NCBI GenBank assembly: GCA_037576195.1 | Contig: CM075101.1 | Coordinates: 13,144,001 to 13,208,000 of the forward strand | Reading direction: 5' to 3' | DNA length: 64,000 bases | Source: Phytoseiulus persimilis | Lineage: Eukaryota; Arthropoda; Arachnida; Mesostigmata; Phytoseiidae | Shown: piece by piece, positions 48,359 to 63,008 of the stretch | How the letters are laid out: every line of letters begins with the position of its first letter | Numbering within the stretch: position 1 is the stretch's first letter | Made by a program: the position numbers and the translations under genes | Notes under the pieces: model-generated | Told to the model about the DNA's origin: nothing | What the model saw: the letters and a program-made list of their open reading frames with translations, nothing else | Databases searched by the model: none

Positions 48359-51300
48359 CTCTCGTTGAAGTATCCATTCCACAAGTACAACGGTGAACAC
48401 TTGATCTCATCCTCTTTATCGAAAATTCAGTTTTCATTCGACGGAGAGCTCCAGTCGGCTGGGGAGACTGGCCGACTTACTGAATCCGAACGGCGCTGCG
48501 CAGAATCGAACCTTCGCGAGCAGAGCTTCCAAGAAGCCACAGTGATAACTGAGCTTTTCGACTCGTCGATTCTCCTGGTGAGTCCTCCGATACTTCCATT
48601 CTTGTTGAGGTAAGGTATAAGATCGTGAGGGCGCAACCAACGAGCCCCCGGCCGAAAACGATCGTGGCGACTCTTCAGCTTGACCGCCGAATTCCAAATC
48701 GATGACGTTTCAAGGATCATATTGAATCTGAGAGTTCCGATGATTCCTGATGTCAGCGTTACTCGAAATCAATCTCGACCCGAATTTGCGCAGGTTCAGC
48801 AAGCGACACCTCTCAGCCCAATGGATCGATTCTGCTGGCGAAGAAATGTTTAGTTCGCATAACAAACAATCTTGCTGTTTTCTGCTCACGAACTCTGCGA
48901 CGATCCGACTTGCGTCAGGATTTTCCAGGATTCTTCGTTTCACTGATAAGAAAGCGAGATTTCTCAATTCCGAGCACGTCATCTTCGATGCAGAGTGAGT
49001 TCGGAGGAGTGCGGAAGCAGAGAAGCTCATGCGACGATGCTTCACCAAAGGCGTAGCGCTTTGTTTACTGAGAAAAAAAAACGTTGAAAGGAAACTGGAG
49101 ATCCCCATTATGATTTGTTAACGCAACTGCTCTATTTTAGAGAGAATCACCGACCCTATTGGGTTGGAGTAATCTGAAGTTTATGTTCCGTTTGATGCCC
49201 GCTTCTTGGGTGTTCTCTGGTACGAAAATCTAAGATTCACAGCCCAAAAGCAAAGCCGCATATGGTGGCTCTGAATGCTCTTCCTTGATTGCTTCGTTGA
49301 TGGTGTTCCGAAATAATTTGTGCAGACTCAAACTCCTCCGATGTTTAGAGGCGCATTCTGACGGCTCCAGAGTCTTGTTTCCCGAAACCCCTCGTATAAG
49401 CTACGTTACGTCCTGCGTCGACCCGTTTAGCTCGAGGACGTGGACATTTTCGTTCACTCCCGGCGCATTCCATGATGGATTCACGAATTCTTATCATCGT
49501 GTTCTAATCTTGTTCCAGGGAATCGACCCCCACATTGTTGAGGCAACTTCGTCGTTGAGTTGGGCGCCGGAAGGGAGCTGACGTGATCGCCATTTGACGG
49601 ATCTCGCCATTGAGGCACTGCGGCTTGTGCCAGATGACACCCTTATCACTGACCGCCTGCAGGCGATGATGGTCTCTATGAATTTGATGTTCGAGAGGGA
49701 ATTCACAAGAAGACGGACGGCGTTAACCTGCTCCGGAACTCTGGAAAATTCTAGATGATTCCAGAGAGCAAGACTCCAGGGGAGCACGTTCGTTGCCCGC
49801 GCTCGAGGGGGGGAGGGGCTCTGCAATCATCGTAGGATTCTGAGTAAGATTCGAAATAGGCGAAAGAAAACGACCATGTGGACACCACGCGGAGTCCCTG
49901 GAGCAAGGAGGGACAAGGAGAAGAAACGGAGCCTTTATGACGACCAGGCATTCTCATGCAGTTCGGGCCCCTCAAAATACGCTGCTGATTTGACGACTCA
50001 TTGTCCGACAGGCGGAAGAGGCTGAGGGAGAAAAATTTTCGTCTCGTATGTCCGGGAATTTTTCCTAGCGTCGAGATGCGGGATTGAAAGTCGGGGGAAT
50101 GCCAGCGCACACTGAAGTTCTCAGGGATTACGAGGTTCAAGGATGCCCGAATCGATAACAAGGAAGGATCATATAGGAAGGAATCCAACGAAGTTCAAGG
50201 AGAATGGTGTGGCAGGAGAATCCTCCCGGGATCGAGATCTCTACAAACGTTTGTTGCAGAAGGGAAAGATGTGTCGCAGCCGCTGAAGAGAAGCTGTGCG
50301 ATTGCAAAGACGGTAAGCTCGCGATCGAGTTTATTGGTTTTGGAGGAAAAGCGGGAGCTGAAAGCCTATGCTGGCCTCTCCGGAGCATCCAAGGAAATCG
50401 AATCGACGGAAGGGATGGTTCTCGAATGAATCCCATGGACTGGTCCTGGAAATAATTTTTCTCTGGAAAAAAAGTCGTACTGGAATAGTTCCTCCGAAGA
50501 ATCAATATAATGCGCAGGAGACCTGCGTCGCGTCAAAATTATGCTCTCAATGGCGATGGAAAATACTTCCTCGCATCCGGAAACATCTTCGTTGAGAATC
50601 CCAGGATATCATCGGAACTCTCGACTTCAAAACCAGCCGTATCCGGCGGCGTTCGAGCAGAGAGTCCTGCGTTCCCCGGTGCTTAGGGGTCGACGCGGAG
50701 ATGAATTCCGAAGTGCGGGAATCAGTACAATTATTTCTGGACTGAGTTGGCGCAACAATATCCTGAATGACTCAATCATCTCTCTGTTTTTGAATCGAGC
50801 TTCATGGAAAACCCAGAATGCTCTTACGCGTTCGGATCGCAACCTACGATATGAGGATACAAGGACTCGAGTTCAGCATCCGAAGGACTTCGGCACAACA
50901 TGGGACACATGACGAACTCAAACGTTCCTGAACCGTAGCCATGAGAATTTGCGTCACTGATGCCCATCAGTTCCGGTCGATGGCAATCGACAGCTGCCTT
51001 GAATACTATCCCGAGCCTTGTGATCGAAATTCGCGCTCGCATATTCGGTCAGAATCGAAACCCAACTCCTGACCAGAATCATAACTCCTGAACGAAAATG
51101 TTGCGCGATCTCATTGGAGAATCCCGCTCTGGCAAAAGTGGACACATAGTTGCCATGGTCTCCAGAGACTCTCGAGTCTAGATTCTTAGACTTCCAGTGA
51201 TCATGGTGCGGGGTAACATTCGATGATCTTAGACGGATTTCCTGACTAAAAATCAATTTTCGATCGCCATAGAATCTCTTCGAACTCGATCACGGAACAT

Positions 51301-52431
51301 ATTTTCAGGGATACAATCACGATACGGCTCGGCTAATTTCGGATCCAACAGTTCGGCTCCGATCGCTGGATTGAGCGAGTTTGTTACAACATCTCTCCTC
51401 GATACGCGAGCGGAACTGCAATGCGAACTACTCTGGGCTATCCTAACAACGCAATCGCTACGGATCAGTTCCGAACCGACCGACGCAGGCACAAACTGAA
51501 CCGACAAGGATGTGGCCGACGGGGATCAAGTAGACTTTTCAAAGCATCGTCCTAAACTGGTCTGCTCCGGTATCAGAGAATCGCCTCTGATTCGTAACTC
51601 CGCTGAGTGCCTGATCCGTCGCACTGTGATCATAATTTAGGATCGCGATAGTGAATTATTCAAATACATGTGGTCTTGCTGGGGCGTTGTCTGTCTCTCA
51701 TGCAGCGGTAACAATCGGAACATTTTAACATGGCTGAATAGAATGTGAGACACATTGAGGAGCTTAGATACCACCGCGGCTCTTTCTTTCACATAGGCCT
51801 CTGGGCTCGCTCCGGTGCGAAGGGCGTCATGCCAACCGGTTACAATACTTCTTGACCTAGTATGAGCGGAGCGAGTTGCAACCCCATCGAGAACGAGCTG
51901 CACGTCAGGGCGTTCCCCGCTTCGGTCCGAAAAAATGACGGGTCCCTCATTCCTGGAGAGCTCTGAATCGATCCTGATGGGAATACAAACTTTGGATCGC
52001 CATTGATCACGGTTCGCAGGTCTGAAATCGTAAAATCGCACGCGGATTCACAGTTGAGGACCATGGCTTTTGATTCATTTCTCGTCTGACCAATCCGGGC
52101 ATGTGTAGCGGCAGCCAGGGCCCACATTCCCTAAGAACGCTCCGTCGACTTAGCCTAGGGATTCACGTTGGGACTTCCCACTGGATCGAAATAGGAACTG
52201 TTTCATCCGACCCCACTCCCAGATAGAACGGGAGGACTTCGAGAGGTCCGATCGGTAATCGACGGAAGAGGAAGGCCAAGTCGCAATGATGTGAACCTTC
52301 TAGGGGATCTAGCTCCTCTGCGTCACTTCGCAACCGAACGGAAAGTTTTCGGAGCAGAAATGCGCTTCACTCCGGGCCTGAATACTTGGATGTGATTGGG
52401 GGTGTAACGATAGTATAGGAACAGAAAAATC

Positions 52432-52447
52432 GGGGGGGGGGGGGGGG
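52432..52447 (+). repeat. Poly-G run, 16 bases
   Basis: Uninterrupted run of 16 G. It could form a G-quadruplex or could be partly a sequencing or assembly length error. Confidence 0.9.
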
Positions 52448-53928
52448 AATCAACGGCGACGTTCTCGCAGGCTCGAATGCAGGTCTGCACATCCGCGACG
52501 ACGCCGTTTTGTTCAGCACCTCAGCGAAAGCTTCGCTCTTCAGGCGAACTTCAGCTCAGATCTCCGAGTCGCGCTCGACCCACAACCGTACACCTACTGT
52601 CGTGCCTGAACCCAGCGAAAACCTCTGTTCCCAGGCCCGCGGGCAGCAGAGGAGGAGCTGCGCCTCGAAACGCTCGAACTGTGGCGCAACGTCCGGAAAT
52701 CAGATAATATTGGGCACGAGAAGATTGAGAGCCTCGAGCAGAATTATAGTTAATTCTCAGAAGCTACCAGGAATCGGAATCGTCCTCCTTCATCTCGACT
52801 CCTCGAACGTTCCGCTTCGCTTGACAGAACGCCTAGCCAATGATGCATCTCTTCCGACGTCAATATTCCGATCCCCGCGAAGCCACCGAAAAGCATCGCC
52901 CTGTGTCCTTTGGAACGACGCAGCCGTCAGAGTGTCACGCCCGCAGCCAAGGACCATCACGATTCCCTTCCTCAACACCCGTAGATAAGAGACTCGAATC
53001 CCTTCCGTCAATTCTCATTTGAACTTGAAAGGTCTCAGAGCTGGGCTGTAGAACAATAACAGCATCGCATGCTAGTTCAGGGGGTTACGACGCTCCCCGG
53101 CTCAGATGCCATAAGCGGAGTTGCGCACACTTTACTCCTGCACAGAGCACCAGCAGAGTTCGCACTCAAGTTCCAAAAGGATGTTCTCGTCCGACGACGC
53201 TTTGGAATATCGATGCAGATAGTACTTCTCTTGGGAAAGATGTCTCTATCAGCCCTCAGGGACTGCCATTCCCCGCGTGGACATTGTCAGAGACGTTGAG
53301 AACATTTCGTCGATTTCCACTGCTCTCAACCAGAGCAACCGCTCAAGAGAATTCCTATGGGGTCATATGTAGCGAGTGTCGTTCGTGACTCCTCCACATT
53401 TGAGAATATCTTCCGAAAAGCGATCATGCTGGAACAATGATTCGCGGGCGATTGAGCGCGAGAACCAGGGCTGGTGCCAGGTGCCACTCTAGGGCTATAC
53501 GAGTCGTCCGATCCCTGGTTTGAAGCTAACATCGCAGACTCGGGAAGAAATGGAAGCTTCGCTGTTCCCTACGCTATCTGAACGTCAACAACTGACACGG
53601 ATAGAGAGATGTGCCGCTTTGGATCCTCGCTGTGCTCATTGCGGAGCGAAAGGCGGCGGCCACAGGAGGCGCACAGCCTTCCTTCAGGAATGCTAGGGCT
53701 GCACATTTCAAAGAGCGCCACACATTCAGCTGATGACCAATTTTGAATAAGTGGCCGTGTGTGTATTGTCTGCGCTTGAGTCTTCGTATCATTTCGAGAA
53801 TGGCGCCTGTTGGCACTTGACTGATGATGGTTGCGGTTGACTTCAGCGACTGATGTCTCCTGCCCGGAAACTGACAACAGCTGTGTTGCCTCCTCGGTTG
53901 ATTTCGCCGTGGTTCGACCCCACGGATT

Positions 53929-53969
53929 TTCCGCTCTCTCTCCCCCCTCTCTCTTTTTCTCTTTCTCTG
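53929..53969 (+). repeat. Polypyrimidine (CT) tract
   Basis: Almost pure C/T over about 40 bases. It is embedded in a region where long open frames exist on both strands, none of them recognisable. Confidence 0.8.
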
Positions 53970-56699
53970 CATCTGTCCACATGTCTGACCATTCATTTGG
54001 GAACACTGAACTCCACTCTCGTGCCCTATTGTTACACGGGTCGAAGCCGGGCTCTCTTGTGACTGTTTTGTGTCCAGACTGCGCGTCATAATAGCGTCAT
54101 TCAACCACACCCTCACTAATGGCTGTAACGGTTGCAACTGGCATGCCTGCTCTAGGTCCTCTTTGCGCTTGCCATCCCCGCTGTCTGGGCCTCCCTTGCG
54201 TCTCCCTCTCCGCATTATTCTCACGTGTCGCACTAGTTGTATACACGCCGCTCCGTCAATTGCCAACGCACCCCGTCCATCGCTGAGGGGACGAACTCTG
54301 AGGCGTCTGGCACGTCGCGACGTCCGAGAGGGTGTCACCACAACAGGCGAGAAGCTTTCTTTGTTGGGAGAAAGAATGTGGAAATTTGCAATGGAGACGC
54401 GACGCAGACTTTTCCCGAAATATTGCGTCCCCAGATGGGCAAATCTGCATATCCTCTCTATAAACCGGATTTGCGTTCGTCGCTGCATTCAGATATCGCA
54501 GGAAAGAAAAACGAGAAGGATCTCAAAATTCCATCCAGCTTATTCCAATTTCGTCATGACTCGTCTAATACTCGGGAGGAATCTCTCATGCGGCGACTTC
54601 TCATACGCATCAACAACCCGGGACATCGCCCTTACCTGCGATGGCCCGAATCCAAGTTCAGCTCTTCCTGAGCTTTCGGCAGCAGAAATAATTTCCCTGA
54701 AACAGTTCGGTGATAAGTCGTCTGAATTCGATTAGACGGCTCAGAGAATGGGAGAAAAGTTTCCGATTTGAGACCACGTAGTGAAAGCGTGAGGAGCCAG
54801 TCGGCAGATTGAGGCCAGCAAAGCGCCGGGATCAATATTCCATCAAATCGGATTATGGCCGAACCGAGCAAAGAGTCAAGCAACGAACAAACGTCAGCCG
54901 CTGGCCTTGTGTGTGACGTCGAGGCCCGAGAAGGGTTTCGTTTCGGCTGCCGCTGTTCAGGTCTGACGAGTCAGAATACCGATTACGACAAGGGTGACGT
55001 CCAGATGGAAAGCTTATAATGAGGTAGGAGGCACCCAAAACACCTGGAGACGATGTCCGAAATCACTACGAGCAAAGTGGTATGAATTTCAGAGGTTGGG
55101 TCATGCTCCAGAGCAGATTCCAATAGCGAGCATTGAGGTTGCCTATTGAGCGAGTCTCCATTCCACGACTGAGCCTGTCGTTGGCCAGCGACAAGCTTTG
55201 AGATGGATCCCATTCTGGGGAAACGCTTCCTTGGTACCTTTTCCATCCAGGCAGAACTCAGATTGTGAAGGCTATAGGGATCCACCGGCGATCGCCGCTG
55301 GGAACGAAAGACGATCGTGATTTCTGGTAGCGACGCCAGCGGGAAACTGAGCCGCCACCCGTGAGTTTTGGTCGATGGCCGCAGATAAGCAGAGGCCGTA
55401 CTTCCGAGCATTATTCCTCAATATCTTCATTGATGCTTCGGGAGTGATATAGGAGGTGCTTTGAAGAAGACAGCACATGCCATACGATCGGAGGTGTCCT
55501 CGTCTGTCCGCTCCGTACGGTTTTCGTAAGTTTGAGAGAAGTGTTCCGGTTGTCAGAGATTCGGGGAAAAATACCCGGTTCCTGGAATACCGCGAAAGCT
55601 AACAATTCAATGCTGGGCTCGAATCGTCGTTCTCCATTCTTCACGAGGTACTCAAGGATCGCCGCCCTGACCTTCCCCGGTCGAATTCCAAACGATTCAC
55701 CCCTCTCCGATTTGAAGCCATGACTTTCGATTTCTTCGGTACGTCGGTAAGCGAGGTGCCTGCTGTTGTAAGCTTAGCGAAGTCGACGGGACCACTGAAT
55801 ACGCTCACGTTTGCACAACGACCACGTTAAAGTTGCACCGCTTGGAAGTCGTTGGGGAAGAACATTTTGAAAACACGCTCTTCCGAACCGGGTCCTCTCA
55901 AATGATTTATCAGCCATTAGCTCTCGAATGGAAGTTGCAATTTCCCCTTCGAGCGACTCCGAAGAGAAGAGCTTTGTGGTGATCAAGTTTTGAATACGCA
56001 CAGTAATGAGCGAAAATGATATGCGCGTCCGTTCTCATCGTGAGCGATGAATCGTGGGGAAGATCCTTGCTAGAAAAATAGGTCATCGAAAGTGAGAGCG
56101 AATGAAGGATCGCAATCAATGTTCCAGCCGTTTTTTCACCTGATCAATCACTGTCTCCGAGAGCAAGTCGCTTTTTTTCGATTTCAAAGATATATAGATT
56201 ACGGGCTATTCCAATCATTCGTCGACAACCCGCTGATTCGACAAAACTCTATTTTCGAAGCTCTCTCTGATCGAATGAACCGTCGGGAGGCTGGGAACAT
56301 CAAAACCCCGTATTGGCAGCCGCTGAGGCTGAGGCTTGCAAAATACTAGATCAAGATAGGTTGGGAGTTGCTTAGAAAGATACCTGATCGATCAGATATT
56401 CCGGCGGCTGACGCTTTTCGCTCGCGTGCTGGGTGACGTTGTCGAATGCTGTGTCGAGAAAGAGAGCTCAGATCATTCCGTTGGTCCCCATCCTTTACGT
56501 GCCGGATGGCGAGGGTCTCCCTGACCATGGTCGACCGTGGCCACGTGGCACCGAGCCCCACGGACCAGCCCCTAGCCTCGGAGATCTGAGGAATTTCTCA
56601 GGAGAGAACAGTTGACGCCGCTGCCGGACAACGGAGGACGTGAGGAATGTGATTGATTCTTCCCCACTCGAATCTACGGATTCTCGAATGAGAACAGCA

Positions 56700-59600
56700 A
56701 TGTTTTGATTTAATCGTTTATTATTTTAATTCGATAAGAGTAACAATATTCGTAGTATTAATAGTAGTAATTATGATCAGTATCATTCATAGTCTCCTTC
56801 ACCGCACTTGTGAGTCCGACCGAAAATGACAACAGTATTCTTCCAGTAGTCAGATGATCAAATGAACGATCCGGCGGTCAGTTGGGAGGCATGACCCGAC
56901 CGCGCTGCGGACCGTTTCCGGAAGAGCAATTTTCGTCCTCCTTCATCGCTTCTCCTTCGCATTCTCTATATCTATATACAATTCTGGACAGACGCCGACT
57001 TGCGACGTTGGGTTTCATTTCTCGTCACCGTCACCGTCGGGTGAAGCGTCATAGTTATTGTTTCCTTCATCAGAATTATATCAATCTGCTTTATCACGGT
57101 GATCTGCTTGTTTTTCTTCTTTGTCGTTTTGAAAGTTGAACAATCCTGCATCTCCAGTTCTTCTCCCACCTCTTTGTTGCTTCTCGATACTTGAAAAAAT
57201 TGCTGCTGGTCGGAATACATACTCTTATGAACACAGGTCGGGGATCAGATTCACAGGCCGAGGTGCAGGGAAACACTAACAATAGACGATGGGTATCGAT
57301 CGGGAAAACTCATCCATAATGTCTGCAGAACGTATCTTCCTAAACTTGCCCGAGATACTGGAGCATTTACCTCCTTTTTTGCGTCTGATCTTGGGTAGAG
57401 AACGATTCAATTTTCCACGAAACTCGAGGGATGCAAGGTCCAAGGACCTCTAAAGGACAACCGCGATCGAAACTGCGATGCTACAAACACAGAAATAATA
57501 ACAACGATTGCAGTATGGATCGGCGTAGCGACGATAACAATCGATCACCGGAGGAGGTGGTTTTCGGTGGCTTTGTAGGGTCATTGGTTGTTTGTCCGGT
57601 TGATTGGTTGGTCTTATACTTTCAGAAGAGAGAAAACGGAGCACAGGAGTTTGAGAAAACGTTTAGTCTTGGGTAATTGAAATCACCACGAACGGTATTG
57701 GGGCGGCGTCCTTGGTAGCTTGTAATTTCTTTGTTGGGTTGTTTCATCTTATTATTGGGCGACGCTATCGAACGACGAGGAGAGGAGCTCTTGATCTTTA
57801 GTCTTATCTTCATCCAAACCGCTTTTCAACTCCGTATTTATTATTGTTTTGGTAGCGGGTTTTTGGTTGGTGTGTTTGTTGGTTTGCTAGGTTCGTTAGT
57901 GAAATCAAAAACAACTGTCAGAAAAGTTCTAGACTATCATGAATATGATTCATCGTTGTCTCGATGCTATCAGCTATCGACGTTATTCCTCCAAGTTTTA
58001 TAGCTCCTACGATTCGGTCAATGATTCCATCACGGCTATAATTTGTCGCTGGTGCTGCGGCTGCTGTTGCTTTGGCGGCTGCATGTGGAAAGTTCAATAG
58101 CAATGGTGTCTGCGCTGATAGTTATCGGTAGATGTATCGGAGTAGGTATAGGAGTAGAAGTAATAGTGAATGTGTGGAGCAGCTGTTGCTAGACTGTTGT
58201 ACAGCAACACAGCCAGTTTTGATATTTTTGAAGAAGCGACCCTATCCATGTTAGTAATAGGCACTTGTCATCAGAGAACAGCCTACGGCCTCTTGATCTT
58301 TGATAGTTAATCGACTCCGAGGAAGTCGAAGTAGATATCCACCGTCATCATCGTCATTACCGTCATCATAACGCTTCATAGATTCGAAATTCAAATTCGG
58401 TGCCACTTGCAGGAAGAACCGCGAAGCGGATCATCGAACGGGTTTGTGAGTGAGGGAAGTGAAAATTTCTCTCTAGTCCACGAGGTATATCAAGTTGAGC
58501 GGAATTTCGAGGATATGATGACTCAAACAACGACGCTCACTCGTGAGGGTGTGAGTGCGCAACAGCCGATCAAATCCAAAAGATACCGTTAGCCACCTTC
58601 CATCTGTACGTATGTGTACGTGAAATTCGTCGGTCTTTTCGACCGAAAACCTCCAAGGCGTAGGGTATTGACGACGAGGAGCCATATACGGCTAACAAGG
58701 AATGACAAAAATCGACTGTGAGAACTCAAGCGAAGTTTGTGGATCACGATAAACACGGAAAAAGGCAGAGCATACAACCGTTTCTCAGGATATTAGGGTC
58801 ATGGTTGTGAAACGAACTTGAAACATTATTCGCAGGTAATCAACTGCACGGAACGATCAGGCACAAGTTTCGTAACTTGACCGGGAACGAAAGAACTCAG
58901 CAGAGCACTCTGAAGAATGACTCAGCGGATCCAACAAAGAGTCGCTTGCTAAGCAATTGCTTCACCATCTTTAATATTTGCACTCGATCCTCGTTTCTTC
59001 CACTTTATACAGCAAAGTATTTTATCACCAGCCCGCACAGAAATATGCAGTTTTGCGTCTAGTCTTCATCTCTCTCCCTGCTGTCAACAGAGCTTATAAA
59101 CGGCCTCTAGGGTTGCTCGTTGGTTCACAAAATTATCTAAACGGTGAAGGTTGCAGGCAGCAAAAAGTGAGGTCAGACATTACCACGACGGGGGGATGAT
59201 TCCGGGGGAAAATACGCATCAAAACTGCAAGTATCCGGAATGGAAATACTGCTGCTTCCATCGCAAGTATGCGTAACAGTGGTCTCGGCGGAGGAGCTAA
59301 ATGTATCTGTACGGAATGAGAACAATAATGGAACAATGAATGCATGAGAACGCATCAGATCAGTATGAACTTATGTGAACGGAGTTCTGACCGAAATTCT
59401 CCGGGTCCCTGGCGTGGGTCAGTTCCACAGCTCAAGAGCTCCTAGGTTGGTCGACACACGAGCCATGGGCGAATGCCCTCGGAAAGTTTTATCGGTTAGT
59501 TCAATCGGTCATTTGAGTGTCCTCTCGGATCGTCGATCACGCAAGGCTCAGCTCAAAGTCTCCAGGGAAGTCACGGATGATGCATAGAAATACGAAAGTG

Positions 59601-62600
59601 CATTTTGAGTTTCGAACTGCGGGATTCCAGAGCTCTGATTCTCGGGACCCTCATCCGAAGCCGCCTTCCAAACTGAACCAAGTTCATCAAGTCCACGATG
59701 AGAAATACTTCCCCAGTTGATCGATTGGGACCATGCAGATGTTGCAAGGATGAGCGATACGTCTCGGCCGTGCCTGGCTGCACAGCCTGATGACAGACAG
59801 CCGGGAACCCGAAGGTACTCTTCAAAAGTTACGTCACGTAATTCAATGATCGAGTTGGAAACTAGATGAGTGAATGCTTCAGTATTGGTCAGCTCGTGGA
59901 CACTCCGCTAGTTGGGAATCCTTTCGGTTAAGGAAGTCTTGAATCGTCAGAGAGGTTCTCTGACAAAAATTTCGCATGGTGCGAATGGCTACCTAAGCCG
60001 TGGCATAGTTATGAGGTTTTCGTTCGATCGCCAGATGAGGATCACGGGGCGAGATTTTCCGACCGTTTCCGAGCAATCATCTCCAAGTGGATGATGAGTT
60101 TCCGGGCTGAATTGGGGTCAGGCTAGATGCTCTGAGCTTTCCTTCCCGGGCCAGATAGCATAGATTTCTCTCTCGAACTTCAAATCATAGCAGAGGGAGA
60201 ACTTATGCCCTATGCCACGGATTCAAATATCAATGAGCCGCGTCGCCGCAACGGTGAATAGATGACATTCGATACATCGGCAAAACGTTCGTAAACTGAT
60301 CGTACGGTGCTTGAGCTGACTGTAGGCCACTGGAGGTCGGTACTCTCGCGGCATGACCTTGCAGGGTCAAAGTACAAAATCACAGTGATTGATGATTATG
60401 GTCGTAACAATGGTCTACACGGATGTCGGCGATGTGGGAGCGAATTGAGTAGAAACGAAGTAAAGTATTCCGGGAACTAATGAAGGAGAAACCAGGAAAG
60501 CCTTCCAGTGTCGAATATAGCAAAGGCTGAATCGATTGCTCTATAGAGTGATCTCAGGCCTGTTCATGACGTGGTCTTTTGGTCTCTGGTGAGCTGCGAC
60601 TTTCCGTGGGGTAAGGGATGATCCTCGAAAAATGTAATGCGGACTTAATGTGTTTTGCTTTGGTCGCTTGGCATGAGACGATATGTTCTCTCTGATGTTC
60701 CGACATGGGCAGAAATATTCATCCCTATGATCATTGCCTGCCAGTGCCCAGCTCAGCTTTCTAGGCCAAATGAGCAGTCTTGTCCGTCATCTGTCCAGCA
60801 TTACGGAACGACGCGCTGCGGCGATTTATACGTCCTCCCGTCGATGCCACAAAACTCCAAAACATGGAGAGCTGAAGACAGAAAAGACAATCACCGAAAG
60901 ATAGGTAGGTGGGTAGGTAGGTACTCGTCTCGTATAAAACCAACGGTGCTATAGTTTTCTCAAGTGTCTTGCGACCATACGTAACAATGATCAAATCGGC
61001 TTGCTTGGGATCAAACGTTTCCTTACATCAATCACTCGAAGTCAATCCTGTTCTGCTGGAAGAGATCGGGATTCGACGGCTTCAATGAGACGGCTAATCG
61101 ACAGGTGCTTCGACGATGCTCGACCCGTCTGAGACAGATGGAAAGCCTCAATTACGGACGTATTGTGCCCTCCGAGCTCAGGGTCCGTCAGTAAGGTCAG
61201 TATCCGTGAAATTCGTGTGACCAACAGTTTGGGCAGGCATATTTCTCTTGACAACGATGATTCCATTGGCGGTCTTGTTTAACAGGTGGTGTAGGAGGTG
61301 GCGACAGGGTTTTTTCAAGCGACACAGGAGGCACTCTGTTCCGAGGACCGTACTCATTACGGATGCAAGATGAGGTTGATGTAAACCATCCAGACTCTTG
61401 GCTCGGGATGCGCCGAAACCAATCGCAGGGAATCCGCCGCAAAATCACTGCCGTTTCGTTCGATCCTCTGACCGCGACCCATCTGTCTTTCCAACTTTTG
61501 CGGGGGGTACGTACCTAACGGATAATTTGATGAATCAGTCGATCGAGCTGCTCTCAAATGCCGCTTGGTGACTTCGATAGAACACAGTTTACGACTCGTG
61601 CGATCGGGAGAGGGACAACAAAAGGAGCCTGAGTGAGATTGAACCGTCCGGTTCAAGATCGGTTGCTGCTCGGTAAGCTCCGTTCCGGACTCTGGTCGGG
61701 TTCAGTGAGGGGTTTGAGAAACGGTTCGTCGATTTGGTTGGGTATTATTTCATTGTTAGAACGGGTTCAGTTTTGTTGTTTTGTACTCTTCTGTGTCTTA
61801 AAAAATGTGAACAACAAGCTTCCTCTCAGACGTATGGACGTATAATGTCAATGTTACCTCAAAGTGACGGCGTGATGAGCCGAACATGTACTATAATAAT
61901 TTCTTGAAATTACTGGTTCGCCGTCCGGCTCGGTCTTGCTACTCGCCCTAACTCTTCTTATACTTTATATCCAACTACTCTGTGGGCGAAGTGTCGTTGG
62001 TTTCGATGGGCTCCTATGCCGCTGATATTCATTGACTGAATGTTATTTCCTGTGTTTGGTGCTTTTGTTGGAGTTCTTCCTCGGAAAAAAACCCGTCGAT
62101 CCCATTCTTTGTTGTAACAGAGAAAATCCGCTCGAGGTTCCGTTTGTTACCTCCATCGCTCGACGAAGCATTGACGCGTACCGGAGAAATTTGTTCAATC
62201 GAATGAGCTTTTTGACTGTTCTTGGCGGTCGGAGGTCGATGTGCTGCTACTTGGTCTCTCAGTAAATTTATTACCAAGGCATATCCGCCGGTCAAAAGCT
62301 TGTTCTGCCTGTTCAAGTGGTTCGCGATCTGATACAAAAGTGGGCGCAGGCGGCGCCGTTTCCAATCTCAGCTCATGAATCACCACGATTTGATAACCAA
62401 CAACGACGGCGAGGCCTCCGCTTCATGATTTTTCGTTCAGAGGTCGTTCGCGTTCGATTTCCAGCGAACGAACCTCACACAGACAGCCTCCGAGGAGGTC
62501 ATCATGATCAGCACCCTCAGGTGGGACTCTCACGGACTTCCCGTTGCTTTCCGCTGCTGGTTGTTGGGAGAAGTGAGTGTTGTTTTGAGGTCGGGCATCT

Positions 62601-63008
62601 GGTTGACTTTCCTTCCAATCTGACAAACGGTCGAGTTGTGAGTTTCCTCAGTAGTTGCTAGCTCTAAGGCGCTTGTTGTGGCGTGAGCATGTATCAATTC
62701 TCTTTGCCTACGATAAGTTCCTCGAATCGTTTGGGTCTGGAGATTGAGTGGAATCCTCTTCGGTTCTTGCTCGGAGCTCTAGTCGATGCATGAATACATC
62801 CTAAACAAAGTACTCGGACTTCTACTTTCCTTCATCATCTAACCTCTCGGCGAACCCCGCTGAGGAGCGTGAGTTTCATCCAGGCGAGTCGAAATCCCTA
62901 AGATGTTTTGTGTGACAGTTCTGCATATTTATGAGTTATTCTTCTCAAAGCCAGGCTCAATAAGTTATCAGAATATATTCACTTGTTAACGATGTTGTGA
63001 CACTGGCC
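56700..63008 (-). other. Exon-free, AT-richer stretch; possible long 3'UTR of the NCKX gene
   Basis: No protein-like segment was recognised on either strand across 6.3 kb. It is visibly richer in A/T runs than the rest of the window, especially 56.7-58.4 kb and 61.7-62.3 kb. On the minus strand, AATAAA-type signals occur at 56717-56722 and near 57836 and 62268, all downstream of the NCKX stop at 63009. The simplest reading is a long, possibly alternatively polyadenylated 3'UTR followed by spacer; an untranslated RNA or plain intergenic DNA would look the same. A (TAGG)n microsatellite lies at 60902-60922. Confidence 0.3.

Larger units (their letters stand above)
44670..56699. other. Gene desert of about 12 kb; nothing recognised
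   Basis: No exon of a known family was found. Longest open frames: 304 codons (53574-54488, minus), overlapping 221 codons (54070-54735, plus); both are basic or low-complexity and unrecognised. Simple repeats in this interval are listed separately. Confidence 0.45.

Noticed and set aside
53908-53924. Perfect tRNA T-arm-like hairpin (CGTGG-TTCGACC-CCACG)
   Set aside because: The loop fits TTCRANY, but no A box, anticodon arm or complementary acceptor stem lies at the required distance upstream.
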